Source: Phallus indusiatus
Taxonomy: Eukaryota; Basidiomycota; Agaricomycetes; Phallales; Phallaceae
Direction of reading: 5' to 3'
Assembly (NCBI GenBank): GCA_027605045.1
Contig: JAQFWX010000101.1
Location: 1-64,000 of the forward strand
Length of the DNA stretch: 64,000 nt
Positions 12,099 to 25,284 of this stretch are shown here, piece after piece. Within the stretch, counting starts at the first letter, position 1; the number at the start of each line of letters is the position of its first letter. The notes under the pieces are model-generated. The model did not search any database and was not told where the DNA came from. It saw only the letters and a list, made by a program, of their open reading frames with translations. The translations under genes and the position numbers were made by a program.

Positions 12099-15000
12099 TT
12101 ATACCTCTTGTTTCATGTCATTTTCGACTACCTCATCTGCCGGATCTTCACTATCCATAAAACTTTGTTCAATAGCGGGAAGATAACATGCCAACTTCCA
12201 CATATCGCCAATGCGAACGGGCGAATTATCAAAGGCGACAGCAACTATGGGCAGATCGTCCCCGGATTCAGTGACAAATTGAGGTGTCTTGGGAAATCGG
12301 TTTGAAAAATGGGTGAGGAGAATGTTCTGGGCTCCCATTCTACAAACAGAAAATTGATACGAAGTTCAATGAGAATAGATAACAGATAAATACCGTTTTC
12401 CAACGTCTACGGCTTGCCCAATGGTACTATGACCTTTTGCTTGTGCCATCTCTTTCTGGTCGTCGCCTAGGGTGGCTTCGTGAATGAGCAGTGTCGCACC
12501 TCGACCAGCGCGGATTAACTCTTCCGATGGTTTCGTATCTCCGGAATATCTAGAAGTAAATACGATTAATAAGGAATTCATCATAGTTCATACACGCATA
12601 CACAATACTCCATCCTTCTCTATGTTTGATGACAATTCCAAAGCAACGTCCGCGATGAGGTACAATGACTGTTTTGATGGATGAGACATCAAGCTTTGCT
12701 TCTAAGTCTCCACAATCCCTTCGAACACTTGTATTATTCTATTAGCCAAAATAATAACCAGAACTGCTGCAAGTAATTACGTACTCGGCTGACATACGGT
12801 CAAGGTTTCCGTGAATACTCTCCGCAGGTATTATTCTGAGACCTGATGTTGAATCGTTGTATCCAAGATCCTCCAAATCATTATATTCCCGAAGATACAT
12901 CGCAGTAGCCTGATTAGCTATCAAATAAATTGGGGACGTGCAAGATGGAATCAACTAGCCAGTGGTTCAGTCAATGTATGTATTCGCTGTAAGGTAAATG
13001 CTTACTTTTCGTCGTTTCGACAATAGTTTGGATAAGCCCATATGATGATCGGCATGGATATGAGATATAAAAACACAGTGAACGTTCTGTAATACTGAAG
13101 GTGCATCTACTCCAAATTGTCGGTACAATTGGCCGAGTGTTCCTTCCCCACAATCCAAAAGAATGCTTTTTCCATTGGGATAACGTAATAATAAGGAGCT
13201 GACTAAAGGGTATGAATATGTGATAGTACTTGTAAAGCATAACTAAAAATTACCGTTCCTATATTTTGAAGGCATTGCACTGCTGGTTCCTAAAGGAATG
13301 ATAGTAACCTCATCGCCTGCTCGTACCACCCGCTTATTCTGATGCTCTTCAACCAGTTTTTGGGCATGCTGGTAAACTGTCACTGTTTTTTCTGTTAAAA
13401 AGCTGAATACGTCGTCCACCCTCCTCCCTCAATCGCGGGATGGAATAAATCGATGCCATCATTATCTGGTGGAAGTAGTGGTGCATTTTTAGGTTTCATT
13501 GGAATGTAATGATTATGTCTCAATAGGGTTATGGGAGGATCTAAACGTATATTCGTGATGGTTCAATCATGGCAAATCGATGAGAATCACATACCATATG
13601 AAAAAACAGGCGACGAGCGACATTTAGGGACAGGAAACATGGCTTTATCAAGGTGAGATAGTCTTAGTTGTGCATACGCGGTCGATGTGAAACAGATTCG
13701 ATCTGGAGTGAGGTGAGAACCAGCAAATAGATGCTAAACGATGTGGTTATTTTGTCGGTTTTCTTTTCTCAGAGATGAACCAAAACACGCACATGGGTAC
13801 TCTCTCCAAATAAACCTAGCCATGCTTTGTAACGGGCATCTTCTAGGACACCTTCACCGAGAAGATGAATGATGCAGTGTGCAGGATATTTGCCATCCTT
13901 CTGGTAAGCACGTAATGTTTCGGATCGTTCTAAACTAGGTATATATTCCGGAGATGGACAATCGACGAAAACAAAAACCTGAAAGATTAATACCTCATTA
14001 GAGTGAACGCATATTCCTTCTTTAAAGATTTACGTCTGGGTCGGGGGTTGGTCCGAGTACCATGTCAGGAGTAATTCTTCTACCGTCGTCGGTTACGACT
14101 GTCTCACCCCTTGCAAGTTTAGCCCTGATAGGTCCATTTTTTAAGCCCAATCCTTTGGCCCTGACTGCATCGAATTTACCACGACCTTGAATCCCTGTGA
14201 CTATATAACAAATGATTGGGGGATCATGCTCAAACCTGGGTAAAGGTTTTTCAAACAAAGACAGAAGCTTGGATCTATGACGGGATGAACCAGACTGTGG
14301 CTGAGGAGATGGCGAACGTGAAGAGGCTCCTCCAAACATTTGTTGAATAATCTGAAGCCGTTGATTTTCAGTCCGTTCAGGAGAGCGTCTGTGCGTTCGG
14401 CTCTTATTGTCAGAAGAGTTAGCTCTTGTTCTTTTAGGAGGAGGAGGCGAGGAGATGACGATCCGAGTTCCTTTCGTTTGAGATGAGGGACATTAAATTC
14501 CGGGCTCTTATTGTTTGAAAACAGAGGAACACCAATAACCGTTATGTTTTCATCCTTATAAACACAGGAAGATGCGGCATCCGAGATTTCTTTTGTATCA
14601 ACCGACAACGTTTCTCTGGATGTTATGAGTGATTGATATACAACTTCGGACTCGACAAGCAGACTGGTATGGTTTACCTCATTGCGTAGAGACGAGTTGA
14701 AGCCAAAAAGTGATGCAATCCGGATGGACCCACAACATGGGTCTTGGTGATATTGGCATCTGCCATGGTCATCAGGATTCCTGACGCATTTAACGGTATG
14801 AGACAAGTCGACGAATGGCAGATTAATTGATTTCGCATACCTGGAAGACCAGCAGATTTGTCTGTGTTTATTTCAGTTACAAACAAGGCTTTAAATTTTC
14901 TAAAACCCTTTCTCCTTTGCAGCAAAGCACGCGTTGTTCCTTCTCCACAATTGAATAAATACCGTGAAGAATTGTAATCCATGCAAATCGACAGATTCGT

Positions 15001-15129
15001 GTCGGAAGACTCAGAAGTTAAACAAAAAGCAGACCATGTCGCAGTCATGCCTGCATTTGGATTTAACTGTCCTGCTGAAATCGATAAATGTCTCCGGAGG
15101 TTATTGATAGAAGCCCTCACAAGGAGCAT
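12099..15129 (-). CDS. TRZ1: Ribonuclease Z, long form (tRNase Z / ELAC2 type)
   Basis: Multi-exon gene for the endonuclease that removes 3' trailers from precursor tRNAs. The C-terminal half has the metallo-beta-lactamase core: [17 protein letters not shown], then the metal-binding [11 protein letters not shown] (HxHxDH), [19 protein letters not shown] and [10 protein letters not shown]. The N-terminal half has a degenerate copy of the fold ([17 protein letters not shown] and [10 protein letters not shown], without the metal motif), as expected for the eukaryotic long form. The linker block [20 protein letters not shown] is also family-typical. The first Met begins a basic, acid-free leader ([20 protein letters not shown]). 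A second Met about 27 codons in (MTATWSAF) could start a nuclear or cytosolic form, so dual targeting is plausible. It is divergent from the folate gene, with 57 bp between start codons. Confidence 0.9.
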
Positions 15130-15186
15130 AAGTCGGAAGCTTCAGCCTCTCGTTATTACTAAGCAACTTGAAGCACCTTCATCGTC
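15130..15186. promoter_or_regulatory. 57-bp bidirectional intergenic region between tRNase Z and HPPK-DHPS
   Basis: The two inferred start codons face away from each other and are only 57 bp apart, so both promoters must overlap this segment and the opposite gene's 5' end. No TATA box is evident. Confidence 0.45.
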
Positions 15187-16749
15187 ATGCCATATCATAC
15201 TGCCGTTATTGCGCTTGGTTCCAATGTTGGCAATCGCTATGAAAATATTGAATCTGCACTGCGGTACTTAGAATCGAACAACTTCAAAATCCGGGATACG
15301 AGTTTTTTGTATGAAAGTGATCCAATGTATGTCATTGACCAAGATCAATTTTTGAATTGTGCTATCCTGGTGAGCATGTCTTCACCCGTCATTTTCAATG
15401 ATAAGATGAATTAAAATAGGTTGAAACTGCATTAGAACCTTTAGACTTGCTTGCATTTCTCAAGGCAGCAGAAGAACATGTCGGTCGAGCTAAAACAATT
15501 AGACACGGACCACGTACTATTGACCTTGATATCATTTTTTACGACGATCTGATATTTGACAATCATACGACAACCACCGATGGGTCAGGCGAGGGGGAGC
15601 TTATTGTACCTCATTTCCGGCTGCACGAGCGCGAATTCGTGTTAAGACCCCTCATGGAGTAAGGATCATTCTTTATCAACACATTAATTTACATGCTTAA
15701 TTGTCTCTAGTATAATTCCCGATTTTATTCATCCTCGGTTAAACCGAGCTGTTCGGGATTTATATGAGAAGCTTATGGAATCGTGCTCTTCAACTCTCAC
15801 CAAGGTTCTGCCATTTCCCTCACCGCCTAATACACCTATAAACCCCATCATCTGGCCACTCGCTCATAAGACATATCTAATGGCAGTCATAAATGCAACC
15901 CCTGATTCATTTTCTTCAGACCAGCCCAGCACGGTTGAATCAGCTATAGAGGAGGGCGTCTCCGCTGCTGAAAACGGTGCCGATATTATCGATGTTGGAG
16001 GTTATTCTACTCGACCTGGCGCTACTTTAGTGTCCCCCGAAGAAGAAACAAACCGAGTAGTACCAGTGATCCGTGGGTTACGCCAATCTGGTCTCACACT
16101 TCCCATTTCGGTGGATACTTTCCGGCCCACAGTGCTTCAAGCTGCAGTCGCGGCTGGTGCAAATTGTCTAAATGATGTCACTGCTTTGTCTGGGGACGAG
16201 AGCGACAATGGGGAGACGGGAGATGCGAGCAGATCCCAGCAGATGAAAGTAACAGCGCGTGAATTAGGCGTTCCTATCGTCATGATGCATTCCCGAGGTG
16301 CCTTAAACGCAAGCCGATATAAGAACTACGATCCGCATGGCGTGGTGAGTGGTGTCAAGGAAGAATTGGGTTTGAAAGTGGAAAATGCGCTGCGTTTTGG
16401 AATAAGAAGGTGGAATTTGATTGTAGATCCTGGTTTCGGATTTTCAAAAACCACAGACGGAAACCTCGAGTTGTTGAGGCGATTGCGCGACATCAGTTCA
16501 CCTAGTGACAAGGGTGTTCACAACCCTTTGGTCGGATTTCCTACGCTCGTAGGTCTATCTAGAAAAAGTTTCCTTGGGAAGCTGTTGCAAAGAGAAACAA
16601 CACCGCAAGATAGAGGATGGGCTACCGGAGCTGCTGTCACTGCCGCTGTCCAACAGGGAGCAGATATTGTTCGCATACATCGAGTTCCCGAAATTCGTGA
16701 TATGACAAGAATTGCGGATAAAATTTGGAGACTGTGCATGAAGAAATAA
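15187..16749 (+). CDS. FOL1: Folate synthesis enzyme: HPPK-DHPS, without a FolB domain
   Basis: Three exons (15187 to about 15369; about 15420-15659; about 15712-16749). The N-terminal domain is 6-hydroxymethyl-7,8-dihydropterin pyrophosphokinase: ALGSNVGNRYENI and RHGPRTIDLDIIFYDD. The C-terminal domain is dihydropteroate synthase: NATPDSFS, GADIIDVGGYSTRPGA, DPGFGFSK and VGLSRKSFLG. Together they pyrophosphorylate the pterin and join it to p-aminobenzoate to give dihydropteroate, the step blocked by sulfonamides. Yeast Fol1 also has an N-terminal dihydroneopterin aldolase (FolB) part; here the ORF begins right at the HPPK motif and tRNase Z starts 57 bp upstream, so FolB is not encoded at this locus. 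The gene appears intact. Confidence 0.9.
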
Positions 16750-16861
16750 ATCTAGCAATTGATAAAAGAAGCTATACATTTAATATACAAAGATGAAATT
16801 GACCGTCGAGAATTAGATTCAACCGACGACAGTGTCTCATAGACATAATAGACATCATGTT

Positions 16862-17343
16862 TCATATTTTCCCTTTACTCTCGAGATAATCTCGGTCCGC
16901 TTGGGCTAGATCTCGGTCAATGACAGCGCCTCGTGACGGCTCATTGCCATTCATGCGGGCGGGTTGAGTGGGATCATGGCATTCACCCCTGAGTAGCCTC
17001 GCCCTCTCTTGGCTCCCTTTCTGAGCATCGCTTGTCAAGCCTGATCGAATGCTAAGTTTAACACTACTACTCACGTCCTCTGCCTCCCTAAGTCTCTGAT
17101 TGAGGAATCCTTCATCCCTATTAAGAGTTTTATGACCGTCAAAATATCGTGTAAAAAAGGTTACATACTGCAGCTCCTTAATTTCCAAATTAGGATCATT
17201 GCATTTTTCGACTTTGGGAGGTATGAGAGCCCCCTGTGTTGAAGACTCAGTGGTAAAGCTGGTAAGAGAGTGAGAAACGGATCCAGGACGGGTACCTTTG
17301 AGGTGCGCTGAACGTTATCTACGAAAGGATTCAAACCGGACAT
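16862..17343 (-). CDS. Small conserved-looking protein, function unknown
   Basis: Not recognised. A start at 17343 (MSGLNPFVDNVQRTSK) can be joined through three small GT-AG introns to a reading frame ending at 16862 (LESKGKI), giving roughly 115 residues. The product is hydrophilic and charged, with blocks LEIKELQY, EGFLNQRLREAED and LLRGECHDPTQPARMNG. A stop in every unspliced frame, removed by plausible introns, argues that it is real. It lies between the 3' end of the folate gene and the 3' end of SSL1. Intron choices are by eye; no targeting signal is seen. Confidence 0.45.
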
Positions 17344-17554
17344 ATTGTTGGATTTTGTTTATTATTGAGTTTAGTTAAAATACGGCTTGGAGGTCAGTGG
17401 TCGAGCCTCAGTTTATGATGTCATTAAAGCCTCGTTACAGGATGACACTTCGTAATTCGGGTGAAAATCTTATCCTTTCACTGGTGCCGCTTCAAACCGG
17501 GAAATCCATTACAATGGACCACAGTGATGTATGTCAGTGTGTTTTTTTTTCTTC

Positions 17555-19262
17555 TCATCCACACCCTGGGCACACGTGTACGACTTCGTGAATAAATAAA
17601 TCACATTCCGCGCAAAAATCGTTATGACATTCGGGGCATCGATAGCGATCCAAAGGACTAAGCCCAGCAGCAACCGGCGCGGCTCCGGAAGCAGGCTGCA
17701 GGTTGAGGCGAGTAAAACATGCATGACACGTTTGAGACACACGCGATTGTTCTTCGGCCGGAATCTCCATACTTCGTCATCATAAGTTATTCTGAGTGTT
17801 AATGGAGAGAATAAGAGAGAGAAAGCTCTTACACTGGAGTAAATGCCTTGACAGGAAACAAGTGATGATAGCTTCTGGCAAGATGAGGTGAACTAACGAT
17901 CATTAAACCACATATATCGCAATCTGTGGGTATATCACATAGTTTGGCGTAGCATCGGGGGCAAACGAATCCTTCGCTTTTAAGAATTGAATGGCAGACA
18001 CACAAAGATTTCGGCGAAGAGTCTGGTAAGCGAGTAGGAAAGCCCATCATCATCAGGTCTGAAGCTGATGATCCTAATCCTTTTCCAGTGCTTCGTTGTG
18101 CAGGAGGTGGAATAAGCTCGAAAAGGAGGTCTTTGAAGTGGCCTTCATTCAACGCGACACCAAAGGTGCCTAAGGAAAGCTTGTAAATAAAATCAAGGCT
18201 TAAGGGAAGGAAAGACTAATTCAATTGTTACCACCAGTCTTGTCGCATAACTCCCGGCATATTTTCATCTCAGCAGAGAGAGATACGACTGATATGCGGA
18301 TTTTATCCTTGATGCACTCTTCTAGCGTGTCATGAATGTTCCCGGGGTCTACTGTTGTTAATGACCCATATATAATTAAAATCTCTCTTGAGGAATGTGT
18401 TGGGAGATGTCTTATTGTCGAATGATATCAGACGAATGAACGAGTCGTAATGGCACAGAGAACTTACGCCATGCTAGCTTTTGCCATCTCAATAGCATTT
18501 TGTAGACTTGGCTCACCTGCCGGTTCTAAGCTCGTTCTCTTCTCCAGGGACTTTAAAACATCTTGCTGATTCCCTGAAGAATTACAATTACGTCAACAAA
18601 TATTGCCGGTTTGGTTCAACTGGACTACAAACCAGCCATTTCACCAAGTCGCTCAGCTACACCACTTCTCATACCAACCACACCCATCTGACCCAAAGGA
18701 TTTTGATCAAACCACTCGGAGATAAATTCACGTGCGTATTCTAGTGTTAGGTCAAACCGCGTTGGACGCATGTCACGATCCATCATCGAATTTGAAAGGT
18801 CAAGGAGTAAAATCAAGTGGCGGATGATTGTCCGGCGGATGGCTGCAGTAGGGGCTAAGAGTCTGGAGAGGATCGATGCGCTAAGCGGATAGCTTTTATT
18901 TAGTATCGCTGTTCCTACTAACACACCTGCGACGTCTTCCTTGCGCCATCAAATCATCGACTGCGTGTTGTAGGCTTCCGGTTTCATCTTCTTGAACTGC
19001 ATCCCAAGAACGCGTATACGAAGCTTCCCATGCGTAAGGTTGCTAAGTCAAATAAGCACAATGTTTGTGAGCAATATAGTTCAAAACATACTTCTTTAGT
19101 TTTCCCTTTTCCCTTGTCTTTTCGTCTGTTTTTTTTGGATTTTGCTGCAGTGGGTCCTTTACTTCGAGCTCCTTCAAAGTCGGGATCATCGTCGTCGATT
19201 ATTAAAGATGCGCCAGAGTCTGATTCGATGTCCATGTAGTCGTCATCTCTCCGTGGTGGCAT
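17555..19262 (-). CDS. SSL1: TFIIH core subunit SSL1 / p44
   Basis: Multi-exon gene for the p44 subunit of general transcription and DNA repair factor TFIIH, which binds and activates the XPD/Rad3 helicase. An acidic and Lys-rich N-terminus (DIESDSGASLIIDDDD) precedes a von Willebrand A-type domain with LILLLDLSNSMMDRDMRP and the later block KIRISVVSLSAEMKICRE. A cysteine-rich segment follows (CVCHSILKSEGFVCPRCYAKL, then CDICGL). The C-terminus is a C4-type RING-like zinc domain (CHACFTRL, YRCPECHNDFCAECD, VCPGCG). All of these are in family order. It is divergent from the myosin gene, with about 127 bp between start codons. Confidence 0.9.
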
Positions 19263-19389
19263 TGAAATTTCTCAAAAGGAATCAGAAATCAAGTCAACAA
19301 GATTGTTGCAGGGTCTTGTCACGTGTTACTTTCAGACGCGTCGTCACCGACATTCGCCAAGGCAGAGCTCCTGAGCTCAGGAAGTCACC

Positions 19390-22300
19390 ATGCCCCCACC
19401 ACGGATATCTGAGAGTGCGGAGGCAGCTCGGGCGGCCGCTCTTCAGGCCGAATTTAATGAGAAGAAGTGGGTTTGGGTTCCAGATGAGAAAGAAGGATAC
19501 CTGGGAGGATGGGTTGTTGAAGAAGACGGTGATATTGGAGAAGTTGTAATGGCTACAGGCGGAGAGGTGAGTAAGTTCAAATCATAAGAAAGTCATGAGT
19601 TTTTCTAAACCAATTTTCAGATACGGAAAGTCCCCTTGTACGCTTTGTCAAAGATGAACCCACCTAAATTCGACCGAGTCGACGACATTGCGGATCTTAC
19701 CTTTCTGAATGAAGCTAGCGTTGTGCACAATCTCCGGCTCAGATACGGCTCAGGCGCAATATATGTATGTTTATATATTGTCTTTAATTTAAGCGGTTTA
19801 CAGATTTCGTGTAGACCTACTCTGGTCTGTTCTTGGTCGCTATAAACCCCTATACCATACTACCGTTGTATACCGACACGATCATTCAACAATACCGAGG
19901 GAAGCGGAAAGACGAGAACCCACCCCATATTTTTGCCATTGCGGAACGAGCCTGGACGAATATGATGGAGGAGAGAGAGAATCAAAGCATTCTTATTACG
20001 TATGTATTTGTTTGTTCGTACAATAGCATTGTAGGTATTAATATCCATTTCTCTTCATAGCGGGGAATCAGGTGCTGGGAAGACTGAAAACACAAAGAAA
20101 GTCATTCAATACCTAGCCGCCACTGCGGCAGACTCATATCATGCACAACCACAACCTCATATCCGCTCATCATCTGGTATCGCAAGTTCCCTCACCGGCT
20201 CCCCATCTACATCCTCACGTTCGAACTTTAAACCCAGACCTCAATCTAGTTCTGCAAGTAAGCTAGGTATACTGGAACACCAGATCTTACAGGCCAATCC
20301 TATCTTGGAGGCTTTCGGGAATGCACAAACACAACGAAATAATAACTCCAGTCGCTTTGTACGTATTTCGAATTTTGCCTGGATTGGCTTTTCTTAATTC
20401 TTGTCCCAGGGTAAATTTATTCGAATTGGCTTCTCTTTAGATGGAAGTATAGCCGGAGCTAACATTGATTGGTACCTATTGGAGAAGAGCAGAGTTGTAG
20501 CACGATCCGAGGCCGAGCGAAGCTTTCATGTATTTTATCATTTATTAGAAGGTGGTGGGGAGCTCAAAGGTATTTTCACACAGTTTATTCGATTCAGGTG
20601 AGACTAAATATAGTATTTAGATATTCTACTCTTGGAGGGCTCTATGGAAGATTATGAATATTTGAAGCACAGTCGCGCCACGATCGATGGAGTCGACGAT
20701 CGAGACGAATGGCGGCTTCTAAAGAATGCCCTGGAAATCGTTGGCTTTACTCAAAACGAACAATTAGAACTTTTCAAAGTTGTCGCTGCAATACTACATA
20801 TCGGGAATATTGAAATTACTGGTTCAGACCAAGCACAGATAAGGGATCCCTCTCGAGCAGAAAAAGCTTGCCATCTTCTCGGTTTGTCCGTTCAGGAATT
20901 CACGAAAGCTGTCCTTCGTCCTCGAGTACTTGCTGGTCGTGAATGGGTCACCCAAGCCAGAACTAAACAACAAGCGACGGACGAGCTGTCGTCGCTTTGT
21001 AAAACTCTTTACGAAAAGAGTTTCGGCGCTTTAGTAGATCGAGTCAACCGTGCTTTGGAACGACCAACTTCGAAAAGCACTTTTATTGGTGTTCTGGATA
21101 TCGCTGGTTTTGAGATATTTGTATGTTGAGTTCTTTTTTATTCGCACGCTTCGCTCTTAGTCGCAATTTCTCGCAGAACATTAATGGTTTCGAGCAATTA
21201 ATGATTAACTATACGAACGAGAAACTGCAACAGTTTTTCAACCACCACATGTTCGTCCTCGAGCAAGAAGAATATCAGCGGGAAAGAATTGAATGGGACT
21301 TCGTCAACTTTGGTTTGGATCTTCAGCCTACAATTGATCTTATCGAATCAAGCGGCAATGTGATTGGTATATTGAGCTGTCTGGACGAGGAATGTATCAT
21401 GCCTAAAGCCACCGACTTAACATTCACAAATAAACTGCACTACCTCTGGAACAGTGACATACCCGAGAGCGAACTACTACATTCGGGACGGTCAAAGTAC
21501 TCTAGAGCAAGATTTGATCAAGGTGAAGGGTTCATAATCCAACACTATGCTGGGAAAGTCGAATATCGGACAGATGGTTGGCTGGACAAAAATAAAGATC
21601 CATTGAATGATAACCTTGGTAAAGTTTTGGCCAGTTCTTCTGAGCGGTCCATCGCATCTCTATTCGAGGACTACAACGAAATCCAGACTTCCGCCACAAT
21701 TGGCAAGAAAAGAACTCTCAAGAAGGGTGCCTTTAGGACAGTCAGTCAGCGTCACAAAGAACAACTGGCCAGTCTTATGGCTCAGCTGCAAGCAACACAG
21801 CCGCACTTCGTCCGTTGTATTGTCCCCAATCAGCTTAAAAAGCCCGGCAAGGTCGATATTCCTCTCATCTTAGACCAGCTCCGTTGCAATGGTGTCCTGG
21901 AAGGCATCCGTATAGCTCGTTTAGGCTATCCCAATAGGTTACCTTTCCTCGAGTTCCGTCAAAGATATGAAGTCTTAACTCCCGGTGTCATTCCAAAGGG
22001 ATACATGGATGGTCGAAAGGCGTGCTTAAGGATGGTCGATGCTTTAGAGCTCGATAAGACTGTTTTTAAAATAGGCACCTCTAAAGTCTTCTTCAAAGCA
22101 GGCGTATTAGCCGAGCTTGAAGAGCGTAGAGACGCCTTGTTATATGATGTATTTTCCCGATTTCAAGCCGTGGCTCGAATGTGGTCCGCTCGCCGGCAGA
22201 TGAAGAAGATACTTAATAGGGCTGTTGCAGTCAGAACCATTCAGCGCAATGCTCGTATCTATGGTGAATTAAAGAGTTGGCCCTGGTGGCAGCTATATAC

Positions 22301-24979
22301 CAAGGTAAGAAAAACTTAAAATTCCGTTTTCAGCTATTTTGAATTTGAATATGTCTAGGTTCGCCCTCTTTTGGCAGCCACGCGTAATGATGAGGAACTT
22401 CGCAAGAAAGAGGCTGAACTGGAGCTCGTTCGTGAACGTGCTGAACGTGATCAACGAGAAAAGGAGGCTCTAGAAGCTTTAAAGATGCGTTTAGAACAAG
22501 AAAAGCGCAAAGTAGAAGTTGAACTCGAAGCCGAGCGTAATCTGGCGATTGACAAAGATGCGTTACTGGAACGAAGCAAGAAACGCGAAAGCGAATTAGA
22601 AGAAGAAGCAATCGCGCTGCAGGCCGACATAGAAACCTTAGAGTCACAACTTGACCGAGCCATGTCAGCTAAGGCAGCTGTTGACAAGAAATATGAGGGT
22701 CTCAAGGATGCTTTTGATGAGGCGTCGTCCCATCTAGCGCGACTAGAGAAGGAGGTGGAGAATCGAAGTATCCAGGAAGCTGATATTGTGAAAAAATTAA
22801 AGGCTGCGGAGGAATCCATTACGGCGTTGACGGTGGTCAAGGAAGACTCAGAGAAGGCCAAGGAAGAATTGCAACTTTCATTGGTCAATCGTGAAGAGGA
22901 TATTGTACGAGTTAAGGAACGAATGGATGTTGCTGTTAGTGAACTTCGAACCAAGCTGTTAGCAGAAATCGAAGCAAGGTTGGTTACGCTTTCTGTCTTT
23001 TGTGTTATATACCTATCCTGCTCTTTTTTAGGGATGCAGGCCATACCAAAGCAGAAGCGCTGGAGAAGGAAGTACGCCAATCAAAGGAGCAAATAATGGA
23101 ATTGACTCGCACCGCCATCGACTACGCGAACATTATTCGGAAAAAAGAGGCGGATATCAATCGGCTCACCAAAGAGCTTACAGTGTCCAAAGAGGCCAGC
23201 GAAAGTTTGGCGAAGCAGATTGCTGAATTGCAAACTCAGCTAGCACAGTCGACCTCGAAGCTAAAAGCTCAAGCTCAAGATCGCGAACGAGATAATCAGA
23301 TTCGCATTAAACTTCAAATTGAGATCGATGAACTACGTTCCTTAATAGATGCCAAAACTTCAGAAGCTTCTAAGCATGCCGATGTAGAGCGAATCAAGGA
23401 GCAAGAGTTGACAAATCTTCGTAAAGAGGCTGATACGCTCCAAGGCCAGCTCATAGAGGTTCGTCGTGTGGCGTCGGAAGAACAAACCAGATTGAAACTC
23501 GAAGTCGACACTCTGCAATCTCAGCTGCAATCCCTCGAGAGAATCCGTGACGGACTGTCAAGGTCAGAGATTAGGCTTGAGGAACAACGAAAAGCAGCAG
23601 AAACGGCTTTAATAGGTGTCGAAAAGGCGAAACGTTCTGCCGAATTGGAACTACAAGCCATACGAATCCGCCAAATCGAAGCTGATAACCAATTAGCAGA
23701 AGCAATTAAATCCAAAGAGGTGCGCTACTCGTTCTTTTAGTAAGGCAACTCATGACCTCTTCATTATTAGAATCTAGAACGCCAGCTTACTGCAGCCCAA
23801 TCGAAGCACCAAGATTACGAGGACGCCATTCTTCAAACCGAGCGCGAGAAGGATTCCTGGGTCCGGCAACTTCAAGGGGTCAAAAAGCAACTCGACTCCG
23901 AAAGCGCGAAGCGTAGTCAACTCGAGCAAACCATTAGGTCTCATAACTCGGAATCTGTCAAGCTAAAGGACAGGATTTCTAAGTTGGAAAAGGAGCTCAA
24001 AAAGGCATTGGATGATATACACAAGCGCGACTGGGAAATATCGCAACTACGTTCCAGGCAAGACAAAACTATCGTTGAACATGTCCACGTTCTCGAGGAG
24101 GCCAAGAAAGTCACTGATCGTCAGCTCGCCGACGCCCAACTCGAGTTGCAGAGCCAAGTCGCGTACATTAGATCACTGGAGAAAACTAAATCACGGCTTG
24201 CAGGCGAGGCCGAAGATTTAGTGCGCGAAGTTGAACGGGAACGCGCTGAACTGCGTGTCAAAGCAAAAGCTGCTAGGCAACAGGAGGAGAAAGCCCAGAA
24301 AGCTTTGAGTGAGCTTGAAAAGGAGCGTAAATTGAAGGATAAGGCTGAAGCTCAAGTCCGGAAATTGCAAACTGAAATGCAACATCGCCTGGATGACGAC
24401 GTTTACACTGGCGGTACATGGAAGAAGGAGAAAGATCGTTTGGAGACTAAGATCGGTGATTTGACAGCAGCGTATGAGGCCTCTAACAACACGAACACGG
24501 AGCAACAGACCCAAATTGTTTCCTTGCTTTCTCAAGTTCGTGAACTGCGTGCGGTACTGGACGAAGCTGAGGCCGATCGTACTGCGCTGCAAAAAGCGCG
24601 TCGCCAGCTTGAAGGCCGATTAAACGATATCGCTCAAGATCATCTGGAGAAGATGTCTTCGGACCGCGCGTTACAAGCTATGCATCTCGAGAAACAAGAA
24701 CTTCGGAGCGCACTTGAAGAACAACAGGATAAGGTCAATATAGCCAATGAAAGACTCAAAAAAGCAGAAGTATTGGCGAACGAAAGGCGAACTGAGCTTG
24801 ACAAATCTCGTGCTGAAAATGCCGAGCTCGATAAGCAAAACGTGAGTTGACGTATATCCAGATGATTTTTTCTCTGATTTTATCGCACTTGTAACCTCTA
24901 GACAAGCCTTCAGAAACAGATCAAAGAATTAAACCTCCGGATAATCAACTTGGAGACCAAATTATACAACTCAACATAG
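19390..24979 (+). CDS. MYO2: Class II (conventional) myosin heavy chain
   Basis: A long multi-exon gene with an N-terminal SH3-like myosin domain ([18 protein letters not shown]), then a complete motor: P-loop [13 protein letters not shown], switch I NNNSSRFGKF, switch [11 protein letters not shown], a relay-region-like block ([15 protein letters not shown]) and the SH1-helix-like [14 protein letters not shown] converter and an IQ-containing neck follow ([12 protein letters not shown]). The rest is about 800 residues of heptad-rich coiled coil ending near 24,977. This is the layout of the cytokinetic ring myosin (S. pombe Myo2, S. cerevisiae Myo1), which forms bipolar filaments and drives septum closure. 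One intron at about 20571-20623 resolves an apparent frame change, giving [16 protein letters not shown]. No break was found. The symbol follows S. pombe. Confidence 0.92.
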
Positions 24980-25284
24980 CATGTTGAAATAAGTATCGTC
25001 TTTACAATATGTTATTGCTATCGTTATAGTTTTGCTCCCTCCGCAGCAGTAAACCATCGATAATGATCCAAGTTAGGACAATGGCATTCCGCATGTTGGT
25101 ATCCTTATTATATAGCGAATTTATTTCTAGCAAAGTACCTCGACTCTTTGAGAAAAGTGATTTAATTCGGTTTTGATGGGGTCGCCATCGTGCTAATAGC
25201 AGCCCAGTTGAATTATTTCTTAGCTATTATTGTAGACTGCATTCGTCATCCCAATCTAACCGGAAGGAAAGACTGGGCATACCT

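Noticed and set aside
20560..20640. Frameshift in the myosin motor domain
   Set aside because: An intron from about 20571 to 20623 joins ELK to [13 protein letters not shown] in frame.
22451..23715. Long minus-strand ORFs (up to 209 codons) opposite the myosin tail
   Set aside because: Ser/Ala-rich shadows of the coiled-coil coding strand.
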